DNA of 64,000 bases from Chitinophagaceae bacterium (GCA_947452965.1 CANGEW010000003.1:62001-126000); one strand, 5' to 3'. Positions 34,144-44,188 are shown, counted from the first letter of the stretch. The notes: a model not told the origin generated them from the sequence alone. Translations and numbers: made by a program.

Positions 34144-36702
34144 TTAATTCGCCAGTAAAAACATGTAAAATAAACCTGCAGTGGCTAATATTAAGAGTAA
34201 TGTGGCTGTGAGCAAAGGGATTTTTTTTCTATGAATAATGCTCATTAATATACCAATAGCCATAATAATTAAACCCAGCCAAACTAGGTTAATATATGGG
34301 AATATATATGCTTTTACGGTTACAAAATCTATGAAGCTTTGGGACTCTTTGATTCCTAATTTTATTTTTTTGTTTTCAGAGACGCCTGCAAATTTTACAT
34401 ATAAATTTTGTGCATAAACAGTATCGTCTATTTGTAGAAGACCTAAACTATCTGCTTGAATTACAGGAGATGCCTTATAATGCATTCCGTCTTTTCCATA
34501 AAAAGTAACATCGGCCATTAAAGCCACACTGTTGCTGTTGTAATGATACTTTTCAGTAGTAGGATTCTTGATTACCTGATTTAAAATAAAAAATCCATTT
34601 CTGTAATACCCTGTGTCACCTTCTGCCATTTCAGTTTCTCTGAATTGTGCAGTATCCGTGTTGGTTGATTCGTTAATAGCAAAAGAGATATAAGTGAAAA
34701 TATCTTTGGTTAAATAGTTTTTAGTATCTGGGTTACTGCTCATGTTATTATCCTTCATGAGGTATACATCTGGTTGCAGTTGAAATGATTCTATTTCTGT
34801 TCCAGCAGGGTCTTTTTTTGCAAAATTGAGATGATAAAACTTTCTTCCTTTTTCATGACCTAATGAATCTTTTTCATAAGTTACTTGATAATCTCCCATT
34901 TTTGTTGGCAATTGTCTAACCAAGGTTAAATTTTCTGTTGGATCATCTTTCTTTTTTGACATCGGATCTTTGCCAATAGGCACATTGATGCCATTTACAG
35001 AGCTATCACTGATAACAGTTTTATTACTGCTGGAAATTAAAATTCCTGCTATCATTACAGCAAATCCAATATGAGCAATTGATCCGCCAGCACTCTTAAA
35101 GCTGTTTTTTAACACAGAGATAATATATATGGCATTAGCAATTACAGCAAAAATGGCTGCAAAAAATGCTAAATAAATTGCAATTAAAAAACCGACTCCA
35201 TGGTTATAAAAAGTAAATGGAAGAATCTTATAAAATAGAAGTGTTACAACGAGAGCAACAATTTTTATTAGGATAAGTTTTTTTAAATAGAATTTTTTTG
35301 GGGTTGATTTGTACTTGAAGTATTGAGAAATGGCAGTTAACGTCCCAATAATTATTGCCACAAGTATCATTACTTTATTGTATAAAAATTCAGCATCTTC
35401 CGGCATGGCTAAGGGGCCACCGTGTATTTTAATGATAAGGTCTTTTAAAAACGGGGTTTTACTGTATACAGGAATAGAGGTGATAGTTATGATAAATAGG
35501 GCAGCAAAGAAAAAAAGTAAAGAGCCAATAAACATCCAAAATTCTCTTGAACTTGTCTCTTCTTCTTGATGAATAGCTGGAATTTTTTTGTAGGAAACAA
35601 AAAATAATATCATAGAAGGAATGGCAAATGCAAGTACAAATAAGCCAATCATAATATTAATCGCTCTGCCAGCTTCCGTGAATGCATGAACAGATGTATC
35701 TCCCAAAATTCCTGTCCTTGTTAAAAAGGTAGAGTATAGTACAAAAATGAAAGATAAAAATGCAAACAAATAACTCGCTCTAAGGGAATGTCCTGTTGAT
35801 TTATGGATCAACATTGTGTGAACACCTGCTACTAATATTAACCAAGGAACTAATGAAGCGTTTTCTACCGGGTCCCATGCCCAATATCCGCCAAAGCTTA
35901 ATGATTCGTAGGCCCATTTTCCGCCCATCATGATTCCTATGCCTAATACACACAAACTAAATAATGCCCATGGGAGTGCAGCTGTGGTCCATTCAGCATA
36001 TTTTTTGGTTTGAATGCCCGCATAGGCAAATGCAAATGGAATGATGGTTGAGGCAAACCCTAAAAACAAAATTGGAGGATGTATAACCATCCAGTAATTT
36101 CTCAATAAAACATTTAATCCCATCCCATCTTTCAAGAAGGTGAGATAATTGGCTTGAGAAAATATGGGTGCGGGTATCTCGTTTCTTGTTAGTGTAAACG
36201 GGCTGTTGCCAATTTTTACGCCAAAGAAATAAATCCCTAGAATCATTAACATTAAAAACGCTTGTGAAAAACTTATTACAGACATAACAGGGGCCTTCCA
36301 ATCGTTCAGCTTCCTACTATTTAAGATAATCAATCCAAGTACTGAGTGCCATATAGACCATAATAAGAAACTACCTTCTTGACCTTCCCAGATGCAAGCC
36401 AACAAGTATTTAAATTCTAGTTCTTTTGATGCATGCTTGTATGCATACATGTATTCATAATAGTGATGAGCACAAATAAAAAAAATGGTAGAGAAAATAA
36501 CAAGGATACTAAAGGCTTGAATTGTGAAAGTGATATTGGCAAACCTTACCCACTCTGTTTTAGCAATACTATCTGTTGATTTTGCAGCCCAAAAATAACT
36601 GAGGGTTGAAACGACTGCAGCTATCAATGCAAGAATAACAAAGAAATGGCCGATTTGTCCGGGCCATAAATGCTCACCTTCAAATATTGTCATTGGAATC
36701 AT
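34144..36702 (-). CDS. ccmF: Cytochrome c haem lyase, CcmF/CcsA type
   Basis: An inner-membrane protein of 852 residues with about 14-15 helices that joins haem to apocytochrome c in the periplasm. The tryptophan-rich haem-binding WWD segment reads GGYWAWDPVENASLVPWL, and conserved histidines lie in flanking loops (NYWMVIHPPILFLG, HTMLIHKS). A large periplasmic loop (about 560-790) precedes the last helix. It starts 5 bases after ccmE, which fits a system I-like pathway, although ccmABCD and ccmGH are not nearby. Confidence 0.9.
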   Translation of the reverse strand: MIPMTIFEGEHLWPGQIGHFFVILALIAAVVSTLSYFWAAKSTDSIAKTEWVRFANITFTIQAFSILVIFSTIFFICAHHYYEYMYAYKHASKELEFKYLLACIWEGQEGSFLLWSIWHSVLGLIILNSRKLNDWKAPVMSVISFSQAFLMLMILGIYFFGVKIGNSPFTLTRNEIPAPIFSQANYLTFLKDGMGLNVLLRNYWMVIHPPILFLGFASTIIPFAFAYAGIQTKKYAEWTTAALPWALFSLCVLGIGIMMGGKWAYESLSFGGYWAWDPVENASLVPWLILVAGVHTMLIHKSTGHSLRASYLFAFLSFIFVLYSTFLTRTGILGDTSVHAFTEAGRAINIMIGLFVLAFAIPSMILFFVSYKKIPAIHQEEETSSREFWMFIGSLLFFFAALFIITITSIPVYSKTPFLKDLIIKIHGGPLAMPEDAEFLYNKVMILVAIIIGTLTAISQYFKYKSTPKKFYLKKLILIKIVALVVTLLFYKILPFTFYNHGVGFLIAIYLAFFAAIFAVIANAIYIISVLKNSFKSAGGSIAHIGFAVMIAGILISSSNKTVISDSSVNGINVPIGKDPMSKKKDDPTENLTLVRQLPTKMGDYQVTYEKDSLGHEKGRKFYHLNFAKKDPAGTEIESFQLQPDVYLMKDNNMSSNPDTKNYLTKDIFTYISFAINESTNTDTAQFRETEMAEGDTGYYRNGFFILNQVIKNPTTEKYHYNSNSVALMADVTFYGKDGMHYKASPVIQADSLGLLQIDDTVYAQNLYVKFAGVSENKKIKLGIKESQSFIDFVTVKAYIFPYINLVWLGLIIMAIGILMSIIHRKKIPLLTATLLLILATAGLFYMFLLAN

Positions 36703-36707
36703 TTAAA

Positions 36708-37130
36708 TTAAATACTTTTTTGGCTAGTCTGTTCGGTTACTTCTTTTTCTAATTTCTTTTTATCGTCTTTGTATTTGCTTGGGCATTTCAATAGGATTTC
36801 TTTGCATTCAAAGCTCTCTTTACCCATACTCCCTTTTAACACCATCCTTTCACTTTTTTCTAAATCACCAGGTTTACTATTATGATATTCAACTCTTGTT
36901 TTTCCTCCAAGGCTATCAACAATATAAAAAGATAAATAATTAGGGTCTTTTATGGGGTCATATATGATAGGTTGCGACTTATCTAATTTAGCGATTAGAT
37001 GCACGAATTTGCCAGGCTTATTCTTGGCCGAGTCTACCGTGTCATATGTTGAAAAATCAACAGAAAACATCAATAATCCGATAATACTGGATACGATACC
37101 AATCAGTATTATAATATGCATTCTTTTCAT
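36708..37130 (-). CDS. ccmE: Cytochrome c maturation haem chaperone CcmE, cysteine-type
   Basis: A 140-residue periplasmic haem carrier with an N-terminal membrane anchor (6-24) and an OB-fold domain (about 38-115). In E. coli haem is bound covalently by a His in HxxxY. Here that position is Cys116 in CPSKY (116-120), the CxxxY form known from some archaea and other bacteria. A charged, flexible tail follows (KYKDDKKKLEKE). It lies 5 bases upstream of ccmF and is read with it. Confidence 0.88.
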   Translation of the reverse strand: MKRMHIIILIGIVSSIIGLLMFSVDFSTYDTVDSAKNKPGKFVHLIAKLDKSQPIIYDPIKDPNYLSFYIVDSLGGKTRVEYHNSKPGDLEKSERMVLKGSMGKESFECKEILLKCPSKYKDDKKKLEKEVTEQTSQKSI

Positions 37131-37225
37131 ACTTCAATGAATTTTAATAAGATTACAAAGGTACTTCAAAACGACTTCTTATGTACGATAATTATAGTTT
37201 TTTAATGAGTAATACAATCTTGATT

Positions 37226-37233
37226 TATCTTTG
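37226..37233 (+). promoter_or_regulatory. -7 element upstream of the arginase-family gene
   Basis: TATCTTTG matches TAnnTTTG exactly, 18 bases before ATG 37252. This also argues against the alternative TTG start at 37231, which lies inside the element. Confidence 0.55.
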
Positions 37234-37251
37234 TTTAATAATACTTATAAA

Positions 37252-38307
37252 ATGGCAGACCTTTCCAATTTTGATCCCAATTCCGTTGGTAACCCTAATA
37301 ACAATATTTTTGGACTCCCTTTTTCAGAAAATGAAGCTAAATTGGTGATTTTGCCAATTCCCTGGGAGGTGACGGTAAGTTATAACGCAGGTACTGCAAG
37401 GGCTCCGGAGCATATATTTATTGCCAGTCTACAAGTTGATTTATTTGACCCTGAATATACAGATGCTTGGAAGCAAGGTTTTTTTATGAGAAAGCCTGAT
37501 AAAAAAATATTGATGAAGAGTGACTACCTCAGAAAAGAGGCTGAGTTATATATCAATTACATTGCACAAGGAGAGGAGGTCTCAAATAATAAATTCATGA
37601 CCAAAACCCTTAAAGAAATCAATCAGGGCAGTAATTTCCTAAATGAGTGGGTATTTGATCAAACCACAGAATTGTTAAATAATGGAAAACTAGTTGGTTT
37701 GTTAGGCGGAGATCATAGTACACCCTTTGGCTACTTCAAGGCCATTGCAAATAAATATCCTGATTTCGGCATCTTACAAATTGATGCTCATTGTGATTTG
37801 AGAAATGCATACGAAGGATTTGATTTTTCTCATGCTTCTATCATGTATAACACATTGGATAAAATTCCGTCAGTTTCTAAACTCGTACAAGTTGGGATAA
37901 GAGATTATTGCGAAGAAGAATTACATTATATTAATCATAGCAAGGGCAAAGTAATTACCTATTTTGACAGAGATATAAAGAATCGTCAATTTGAAGGACA
38001 AACATGGAAACAGATAGTAGATGAAATTGTTGCACAGTTGCCTCAACATGTTTTTATTAGTTTCGATATCGATGGACTAGATCCAAAATTATGTCCACAT
38101 ACAGGTACACCCGTTCAGGGAGGATTAGAGACAGAACAATTATTTTATCTTCTAAACAAGGTCCATACTTCCGGTAAAAAAATAATTGGATTTGATTTAA
38201 ATGAAGTTGGTGTTAGTCACAATGAATGGGATGAAAATGTTGGCGCTAGAGTATTATACAAATTGTGTAATTTGTTAACAGCTAGCAATGCTACTGGAAA
38301 TGAATAA
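37252..38307 (+). CDS. Arginase / formimidoylglutamase family ureohydrolase
   Basis: A binuclear manganese hydrolase of 351 residues. The metal motifs are complete: GGDHS, DAHCDLR (Asp-x-His-x2-x type) and SFDIDGLDP (Asp-x-Asp), with GTPVQGGL typical of the active-site rim. The long N-terminal part (first ~110 residues) sets it apart from classic arginase. Substrate choice among arginine, agmatine and formimidoylglutamate is not settled. The start at 37252 is set by the -7 element 18 bases upstream. It overlaps the next gene. Confidence 0.86.
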   Translation: MADLSNFDPNSVGNPNNNIFGLPFSENEAKLVILPIPWEVTVSYNAGTARAPEHIFIASLQVDLFDPEYTDAWKQGFFMRKPDKKILMKSDYLRKEAELYINYIAQGEEVSNNKFMTKTLKEINQGSNFLNEWVFDQTTELLNNGKLVGLLGGDHSTPFGYFKAIANKYPDFGILQIDAHCDLRNAYEGFDFSHASIMYNTLDKIPSVSKLVQVGIRDYCEEELHYINHSKGKVITYFDRDIKNRQFEGQTWKQIVDEIVAQLPQHVFISFDIDGLDPKLCPHTGTPVQGGLETEQLFYLLNKVHTSGKKIIGFDLNEVGVSHNEWDENVGARVLYKLCNLLTASNATGNE

Positions 38308-38872
38308 TGTATATTCTATCATATTGCCAAATGAAAGGGCTAAAACTTACAAGCTTTATACAGTCGTTATTTCGATTATTAATGCTATCGGCTTTGGTTT
38401 TGTTATACTGAACAATTACGGGGGTATTATCATACGCTATTCAGCTCTTGTCCCATTGGGATTGTTGACAGGTAGCTTTGTGTTGTATTTTTTTTTCAAG
38501 AAAAATAGACCGTACCTTTTCAATGAATTGTTAGTCAATATTTTTATTAGCGGAATTTGTTGGATATTTATTGGTATTTATCACAATGGAATTTTATCAT
38601 TAGTGTTTTCTGTATTTGGCTTTTTGGCTTTAAAGACAAAAAAAATTGTTTTCACTGAAAACAGAATTGAATTTCCTTCTTTTCCTAAAAAAATATTTTT
38701 ATGGGCAGAGTTAGAAAATGTACTACTAAAGGATAGAATTTTAACATTGGATTTTAAAAACAATAAACTTTTACAATTTACACTTACTGATCATTCAATT
38801 GAAGTAGGTAATGAAGAAATGTTTAACAAATTTGTTGAACAGCAATTGCAACAACACACAACTAATCAATAA
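38300..38872 (+). CDS. Membrane protein with PH-like tail, unknown function
   Basis: A 190-residue protein (ATG 38300, an upstream ATG at 38288 is possible). There are four hydrophobic helices in the first ~115 residues, then a strand-rich soluble tail (KKIVFTENRIEFPSFPKK, LWAELENVLLKDRILTL) that looks like a small PH-type domain. No motif identifies it. It overlaps the arginase-family stop by 8 bases and ends 3 bases before the radical SAM gene, so all three form one unit. That link is the only clue to its role. Confidence 0.72.
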   Translation: MNNVYSIILPNERAKTYKLYTVVISIINAIGFGFVILNNYGGIIIRYSALVPLGLLTGSFVLYFFFKKNRPYLFNELLVNIFISGICWIFIGIYHNGILSLVFSVFGFLALKTKKIVFTENRIEFPSFPKKIFLWAELENVLLKDRILTLDFKNNKLLQFTLTDHSIEVGNEEMFNKFVEQQLQQHTTNQ

Positions 38873-38875
38873 TTC

Positions 38876-40177
38876 ATGAATATTATTTCAGCATCTCCTT
38901 TTTTAATGTATTCTGATGGCAACGGAAATATCTTTGAAGACACAAGTCTTTTTGTTGTTGGAAGAAGCGGCTGGGATGCATATCCCATTGCAGTGGAAGA
39001 TTTTATAGAATTACCAGATGGAGGTCAATTATATGAATTACCCGGAAGAAGAGGTATTGGGATTGATGTACATACAGGTGAAATGCGATTGTGTGAAAAA
39101 GGATGGGCAGTTGCCGCATTTATTCCACCTGCGCATACAGGGTTATTCATGGCTGCTTATGAAACTTTGCCAGATGCGCCCACATTGCCTTTGTTTTGTT
39201 ATACAGCGGCTGGATGGCTGGATGATAAATTATATGTACCTGCTGTCCGAATTGAAAAAGATATTCGTCAGGAATGTGCAGGATATGATGATCAAAAAAT
39301 AGAAAGAGGACATGATAATTTGCTACTTGCCTATCCTGAAAATAGATTAGTAAAGCATTTGATGGAAAATTGTTGCATGACTTACACATGCCCGGCTGCC
39401 AGAAATTTAGCCTTAGGAAGATGGGAATGCCCGGTGCCTGTTTCGCCAGCATGTAATGCAAATTGTATTGGTTGTATCTCATTTCAGCCCGAAGAAGAAA
39501 CTATCGTTAGTACACAAGACAGACTTACTTTTAAACCAACTGCAGAAGAAATTGTAGAATTTACAGTGCCTCATCTTGAAACGGCTCCGTATCCAATTAT
39601 CAGCTACGGTCAAGGTTGCGAAGGTGAGCCATTGCTTATGTGGGAAACGATTCGCCAATCGATTATTGAGATAAGAAAGCATACAGATAAAGGAAGCATT
39701 AACATCAATACAAATGGCAGTAAGCCTGATTCCATCAAGGCTTTATGTGAAGTGGGTTTAAATAGTGTTAGGGTTAGTATGAACTCTGCAAGAAAAGAAA
39801 TCTATACGGCTTATTATAAGCCCAATAATTATGAGTTTGAAGATTTGATTAAAAGTCTTGCAATTGCAAGAAGCTATGGAGCTTGGACAAGTATAAATTA
39901 TTTTGTTTTTCCTGGAATGACTGACTCTATTGCTGAATATGAAGCTTTAAGAAAACTAATCAAAGAAACCGATTTATGTATGATTCAGTGGCGAAATTTC
40001 AATATTGATCCTGATTGGTATTTAGAAAAAATTGATATTGCCGATACAGGTGAATGCATGGGCGTTAAACAAATGCAGGAATTGATAAGAGAAGAATTCC
40101 CTCATCTGAAATTTGGTTATTTTAATCCTTCCATGGAAAGAATCAAAGGTGATTACGAAAGAGATTTTGCTCATTAG
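38876..40177 (+). CDS. Radical SAM protein with long Cys-rich N-terminal region
   Basis: A 433-residue radical SAM enzyme. The 4Fe-4S motif CNANCIGC (193-200; Cx3Cx2C) that binds SAM sits unusually far in. The first ~190 residues carry their own cysteines (73, 108, 134, 166, 167, 172, 185), which could hold an extra cluster or structural metal. After the motif come YGQGCEGEPLL (the GGE-like segment), SININTNGS and SVRVSMNSA, all normal for the radical SAM barrel. The reaction is unknown. It is third in a unit with the arginase-family and membrane protein genes. Confidence 0.85.
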   Translation: MNIISASPFLMYSDGNGNIFEDTSLFVVGRSGWDAYPIAVEDFIELPDGGQLYELPGRRGIGIDVHTGEMRLCEKGWAVAAFIPPAHTGLFMAAYETLPDAPTLPLFCYTAAGWLDDKLYVPAVRIEKDIRQECAGYDDQKIERGHDNLLLAYPENRLVKHLMENCCMTYTCPAARNLALGRWECPVPVSPACNANCIGCISFQPEEETIVSTQDRLTFKPTAEEIVEFTVPHLETAPYPIISYGQGCEGEPLLMWETIRQSIIEIRKHTDKGSININTNGSKPDSIKALCEVGLNSVRVSMNSARKEIYTAYYKPNNYEFEDLIKSLAIARSYGAWTSINYFVFPGMTDSIAEYEALRKLIKETDLCMIQWRNFNIDPDWYLEKIDIADTGECMGVKQMQELIREEFPHLKFGYFNPSMERIKGDYERDFAH

Positions 40178-42090
40178 AGTAATGTCTCTCTCAGCCATTT
40201 GTAAAATTCCCTCTGCCAAACTAATGCAGTTTGCGCGTGCATCACCCAATGGTTTTCATCTGGCATATAGACGAGCTTACTTTTTATGCCTCTAAGTTGT
40301 GCTGCTTGAAATGCTGATAATCCTTGTTCAATGGGAACTCTGTAATCTTTTCCTCCCTGATAAATGAGTATAGGTGTATTCCATTTGTCTATGTTATTGA
40401 TAGGGTTAAAGTTGGCTAGGCTTTTCTGAACGCTGGGATTTTTCTTTTCCCAATATCTTCCACCAAAATCCCAATCGGTAAACCAAATTTCTTCAGTAGT
40501 ACCCATCATGCTTCGTAAATCAAACACACCATCATGTGCTATGAAAGATTTAAATCTATTTTGATGAATCCCTGCCAAATAAAATACTGAATAACCCCCA
40601 TAACTAGCCCCAACGCATCCACGCTTTGTTGTATCAACATATTTTTCTTTACTGATATCATCTATAGCACTTAAGTAGTCTTTCATTACTTGGCCTCCCC
40701 AATCTTTACTGATAGATTCATTCCATTCAGTGCCATGACCCGGCATACCTCTTCTATTGGGAGCAATAATGATATAGCCGTTAGCCGCCATTAATTGAAA
40801 ATTCCAACGGAATGAATAAAATTGTGTCAATGCAGATTGAGGGCCACCTTGACAATACAACAGCGTGGGGTATTTTTTAGTAGAATCAAAATTAGGAGGA
40901 TATATTACCCAAGCCAACATTTTTTTATGGTCTGATGTAGGCACCATTCTTTTTTCTACTTTACCCATTTGAATGTTTGCATATAGTTCATCGTTAGTAT
41001 GTGTGATGGCTTTCATGCCACCAGAGTGTATATCAACTGAATAAAGCTCTGCAGCATGATTAAAATCGGTTCTGCTCACAATTAATTGATTCCCTGTTTG
41101 TCCAATGATTCCACTAATGTCAAAATTTCCTTTGGTGATTTGTTGTAATACAGGGAGTTTTTTTGTAAGTCCGGGGTAGGTAACATTGAACAATTGCAAG
41201 GATCCATCAATAGGGGCGTAGAAGAATATAGATTTGCCATCATCACTCCATTTGAAGCCTTCTACATGGATGTTATCAAATTGTTTTGTAAGGTTCATTT
41301 TTGTTTTGCCATTCCAAACAATGATATCTTGTTTGTCTGATTCATATCCATCTCTTTTCATGCTTAGCCATGCTAGTTCATTATTTGAGTTGAATGCTGG
41401 GTTGATATCATATCCCATCATACCTTCAGTAATATTGGTTGTTTGTTTGGTTTCAATATTATATGAAAATAAATCAGTGTTTGTGCTGATTGCATAAGCT
41501 GTACCATATTTCTTCTTAGTTACATATACAACTTGTTTTCCGTCGGCGCTCCAGATATAATCTTCAGATCCTCCGAAGGGTTTCGTAGGGCAATCGAATG
41601 GTTCATTAGGCAATAAATCAATTTTGTTTTTTGTGTTCGCTCTCTCTGTTAAAAATACATGATCAAAGTTGCCGTCTTCCCATGTGTCCCAGTGTCGGTT
41701 GTTTAAACTATTGTACACCAGAGCGTTTGATTTTGGAAGGTCAGGGTAAATGTCTTCTCCTTTTATTTTTACAATGGCTACGGGTTCATCTGATAGTTGA
41801 TATTTGCCATCTGGGGAAATAGTAGGATCTGAAAAAATGCTATCAGGAATATTATCAATCGGGGAGGAGCTTCCATCAATAAGTGATAGTATGTATTTTT
41901 GTGTAGTGCTTTTGTTCTTTTCAACATCAGGGGTGCTGACGTTATATAAGACATGTTTTTTGTCGGTTGTAATACCTATGCCATTCACTCGGTGCAATTT
42001 CCATAATAATTCAGGTGTCATCAACGATTGAGCAACGGATGAGAAAGTAAGAAAGCTAATTGCAAGTAAAGGAAATAATTTTTTATACAT
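40174..42090 (-). CDS. S9 family prolyl oligopeptidase-type peptidase
   Basis: A 638-residue exported serine peptidase (acylaminoacyl-peptidase/DPP type). ATG 42090 opens a clear signal peptide (MYKKLFPLLAISFLTFSSVAQ). A longer frame to 42144 would overlap the mutase gene. An N-terminal beta-propeller of TolB/WD-like blades (about 30-370, for example DGKQVVYVT) covers a C-terminal alpha/beta hydrolase with GASYGGY (nucleophile), QGGKDYRVP (Asp) and ENHWV (His). It lies 10 bases downstream of the mutase stop and is convergent with the radical SAM gene (4-base overlap). Confidence 0.9.
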   Translation of the reverse strand: MYKKLFPLLAISFLTFSSVAQSLMTPELLWKLHRVNGIGITTDKKHVLYNVSTPDVEKNKSTTQKYILSLIDGSSSPIDNIPDSIFSDPTISPDGKYQLSDEPVAIVKIKGEDIYPDLPKSNALVYNSLNNRHWDTWEDGNFDHVFLTERANTKNKIDLLPNEPFDCPTKPFGGSEDYIWSADGKQVVYVTKKKYGTAYAISTNTDLFSYNIETKQTTNITEGMMGYDINPAFNSNNELAWLSMKRDGYESDKQDIIVWNGKTKMNLTKQFDNIHVEGFKWSDDGKSIFFYAPIDGSLQLFNVTYPGLTKKLPVLQQITKGNFDISGIIGQTGNQLIVSRTDFNHAAELYSVDIHSGGMKAITHTNDELYANIQMGKVEKRMVPTSDHKKMLAWVIYPPNFDSTKKYPTLLYCQGGPQSALTQFYSFRWNFQLMAANGYIIIAPNRRGMPGHGTEWNESISKDWGGQVMKDYLSAIDDISKEKYVDTTKRGCVGASYGGYSVFYLAGIHQNRFKSFIAHDGVFDLRSMMGTTEEIWFTDWDFGGRYWEKKNPSVQKSLANFNPINNIDKWNTPILIYQGGKDYRVPIEQGLSAFQAAQLRGIKSKLVYMPDENHWVMHAQTALVWQREFYKWLRETLL

Positions 42091-42100
42091 AACAGTTTTT

Positions 42101-43663
42101 TTATTGTTGATATTCTCCAAATATTTCACGAAGGGTATCGGCAATTTCTCCTAATGTGCAATCATTTTCTACGGCTTCTAGTACAATAGGCATAATGTTT
42201 TCTTCAGTAGTAGCTATTCTTTTTAATTCCGATAATATGCTGTCTACTTTTTCTTGATTTCTTTTTAATTTTAATTGGATGATTTTTTCAGTTTGTAATT
42301 GCTGAATACTGTCATCGATTTTAAATCCCGGAATTTTGTCACTTGTATTGGACGTGAATTGATTCAGACCAACGATAACTTTGGATCCGTCCTCAATCTT
42401 TTTTTGATATTCAAATGCGCTTCGAGCAATTTCGTCTTGAATAAATCCGTTTTCGATGGCAACCACACTTCCCCCCATAGAGTCGATAGTGTGAATGAGT
42501 TTCCAGGCAGCTTGTTCAACTTCCTTGGTGAGCTTTTCTACAAAATAGCTACCCGCTAATGGATCCACAGTATCAGCTGCTCCACTCTCAAAGGCAACAA
42601 TCTGTTGCGTTCTTAAAGCAATTGATGCTGCTTCTTCTGTAGGTAGACTAAGCGCTTCGTCATACCCGTTAGTATGTAAAGACTGTGTGCCTCCTAATAC
42701 TGCGGCTAACGTTTGAATGGTTACTCTTGAAATATTATTTTTGGGTTGTTGTGCTGTTAAAGTGCTTCCTCCGGTTTGCGTATGAAATCTTAGCATCATG
42801 GCTTTTTCATCAGTGGCGCCAAGCTCTTTCATAATGGTAGCCCACATTGTTCTAGCGGCTCTGAATTTGGCGACTTCTTCAAAGAGATTATTATGAGCAT
42901 TAAAAAAGAAAGATAAGCGCTTTCCAAAGACATTAATGTCTAATCCTTTTTCTAAGGCTGCTTTTACATAAGCTTTTCCATTACTGAGTGTAAATGCTAT
43001 TTCTTGTACGGCGGTGCTACCGGCCTCCCTTATATGGTATCCTGAAATTGAAATGGTATTCCATTTTGGCAATTCTTTACTACACCATTCAAAAATATCA
43101 GTAATGATTCGCATGGATGGTTTTGGAGGATAAATATAGGTGCCCCTGGCCGCATATTCTTTCAATATGTCGTTTTGGATGGTGCCTGAAATGTTATTCA
43201 GGTTCGCACCTTGTTTTTTTGCTAAGGCAACATAAAAAGCCAGTAAAATAAAACCAGTAGCGTTTATTGTCATTGAGGTAGAGACTTTTTCTAAATTGAT
43301 TCCCTCAAACAATTTTTCCATATCCGATAAGCTGTCTATTGCAACACCTACTTTCCCTACTTCTCCATCTGAAAGAGGATGATTGCTATCGTAACCAATT
43401 TGTGTAGGTAAGTCAAATGCTACGCTTAAACCGCTTACACCTTGACTCAGCAAAAAGTGATATCTTTTATTACTTTCTTCTGCCGTTGAAAAACCAGCAT
43501 ATTGCCTCATTGTCCATAACTTTCCCCTGTACATTGATTGTTGAACGCCCCTTGTATAAGGAAATTCTCCAGCAGGAGATAGAGAAATATCACTGATATC
43601 CGAGTTTGAATAATTTTCTTTTATTTCAATTCCAGAATCAAGAATTATTTTTTTTTCAGACAT
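42101..43663 (-). CDS. Methylmalonyl-CoA mutase catalytic subunit without B12 domain
   Basis: A 520-residue acyl-CoA mutase TIM-barrel protein. Family knowledge places methylmalonyl-specific residues at Tyr89, Arg207 and His244 of the Propionibacterium enzyme. Here they are Tyr55 (RQYAGF), Arg173 (YAARGTY) and His210 (ISGYH), all at a constant offset of 34. Isobutyryl- and hydroxyisobutyryl-CoA mutases change the Tyr and Arg. The chain ends about 190 residues early, with no DxHxxG cobalamin-binding domain, so a separate B12 subunit must exist elsewhere. It follows a membrane-anchored hypothetical gene by 12 bases. Confidence 0.88.
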   Translation of the reverse strand: MSEKKIILDSGIEIKENYSNSDISDISLSPAGEFPYTRGVQQSMYRGKLWTMRQYAGFSTAEESNKRYHFLLSQGVSGLSVAFDLPTQIGYDSNHPLSDGEVGKVGVAIDSLSDMEKLFEGINLEKVSTSMTINATGFILLAFYVALAKKQGANLNNISGTIQNDILKEYAARGTYIYPPKPSMRIITDIFEWCSKELPKWNTISISGYHIREAGSTAVQEIAFTLSNGKAYVKAALEKGLDINVFGKRLSFFFNAHNNLFEEVAKFRAARTMWATIMKELGATDEKAMMLRFHTQTGGSTLTAQQPKNNISRVTIQTLAAVLGGTQSLHTNGYDEALSLPTEEAASIALRTQQIVAFESGAADTVDPLAGSYFVEKLTKEVEQAAWKLIHTIDSMGGSVVAIENGFIQDEIARSAFEYQKKIEDGSKVIVGLNQFTSNTSDKIPGFKIDDSIQQLQTEKIIQLKLKRNQEKVDSILSELKRIATTEENIMPIVLEAVENDCTLGEIADTLREIFGEYQQ

Positions 43664-43675
43664 GGCAAAAATATT

Positions 43676-44188
43676 TTAGTTCAATATTTTTTTTGCTTCA
43701 AATTGCAAAGCATCTAATAGTATTGAGTTCATCTCAGCATTGGGAGTACTAGTATATTCAATAATTAATTTACTCAAGTCAAATCCAGTTGCATTTTGAG
43801 GTAAGCTGGCAATGATATGGTTGATGATGTAAATGTTTTGATCTTTCATTCTTGTTATAGACGACCAGATGTCGGCACTTACATATATTTGCTGGGTGAT
43901 GTTGTATTCGTATTCTGATTTTATAGTGGCTACTAATAATTGATGAAGTTCTGAGGCTAGCATTCCTTGTACAAGATTTCGTTCAATCAAGTTGGCAAGT
44001 GTGCATCTTTCAGTAAATAATGTCAATCTTTCTAGTGCTTGCAATTTCAGGGAATTACTTTCTTTCTGATTTGTTTGAATAGGTAAAGCTTGCTTGGTCT
44101 TTAATTTCTTTACTTCAGAAATCAACCATCCAATCAAAAGGGAACAAATGATAAGTATGGAAGACTCCAGTATTTGAAAATTGTTCAT
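43676..44188 (-). CDS. Membrane-anchored hypothetical protein upstream of the mutase
   Basis: A 170-residue protein with one N-terminal hydrophobic helix (about 8-25), a polar linker, and a helical soluble domain (about 47-170) with regularly spaced leucines (LERLTLFTERCTLANLIERN, ASELHQLLVATI). No family is recognised. It stands 12 bases before the mutase subunit gene on the same strand and is probably cotranscribed. The context suggests a link to the mutase or to the envelope, but nothing in the sequence proves it. Confidence 0.68.
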   Translation of the reverse strand: MNNFQILESSILIICSLLIGWLISEVKKLKTKQALPIQTNQKESNSLKLQALERLTLFTERCTLANLIERNLVQGMLASELHQLLVATIKSEYEYNITQQIYVSADIWSSITRMKDQNIYIINHIIASLPQNATGFDLSKLIIEYTSTPNAEMNSILLDALQFEAKKILN

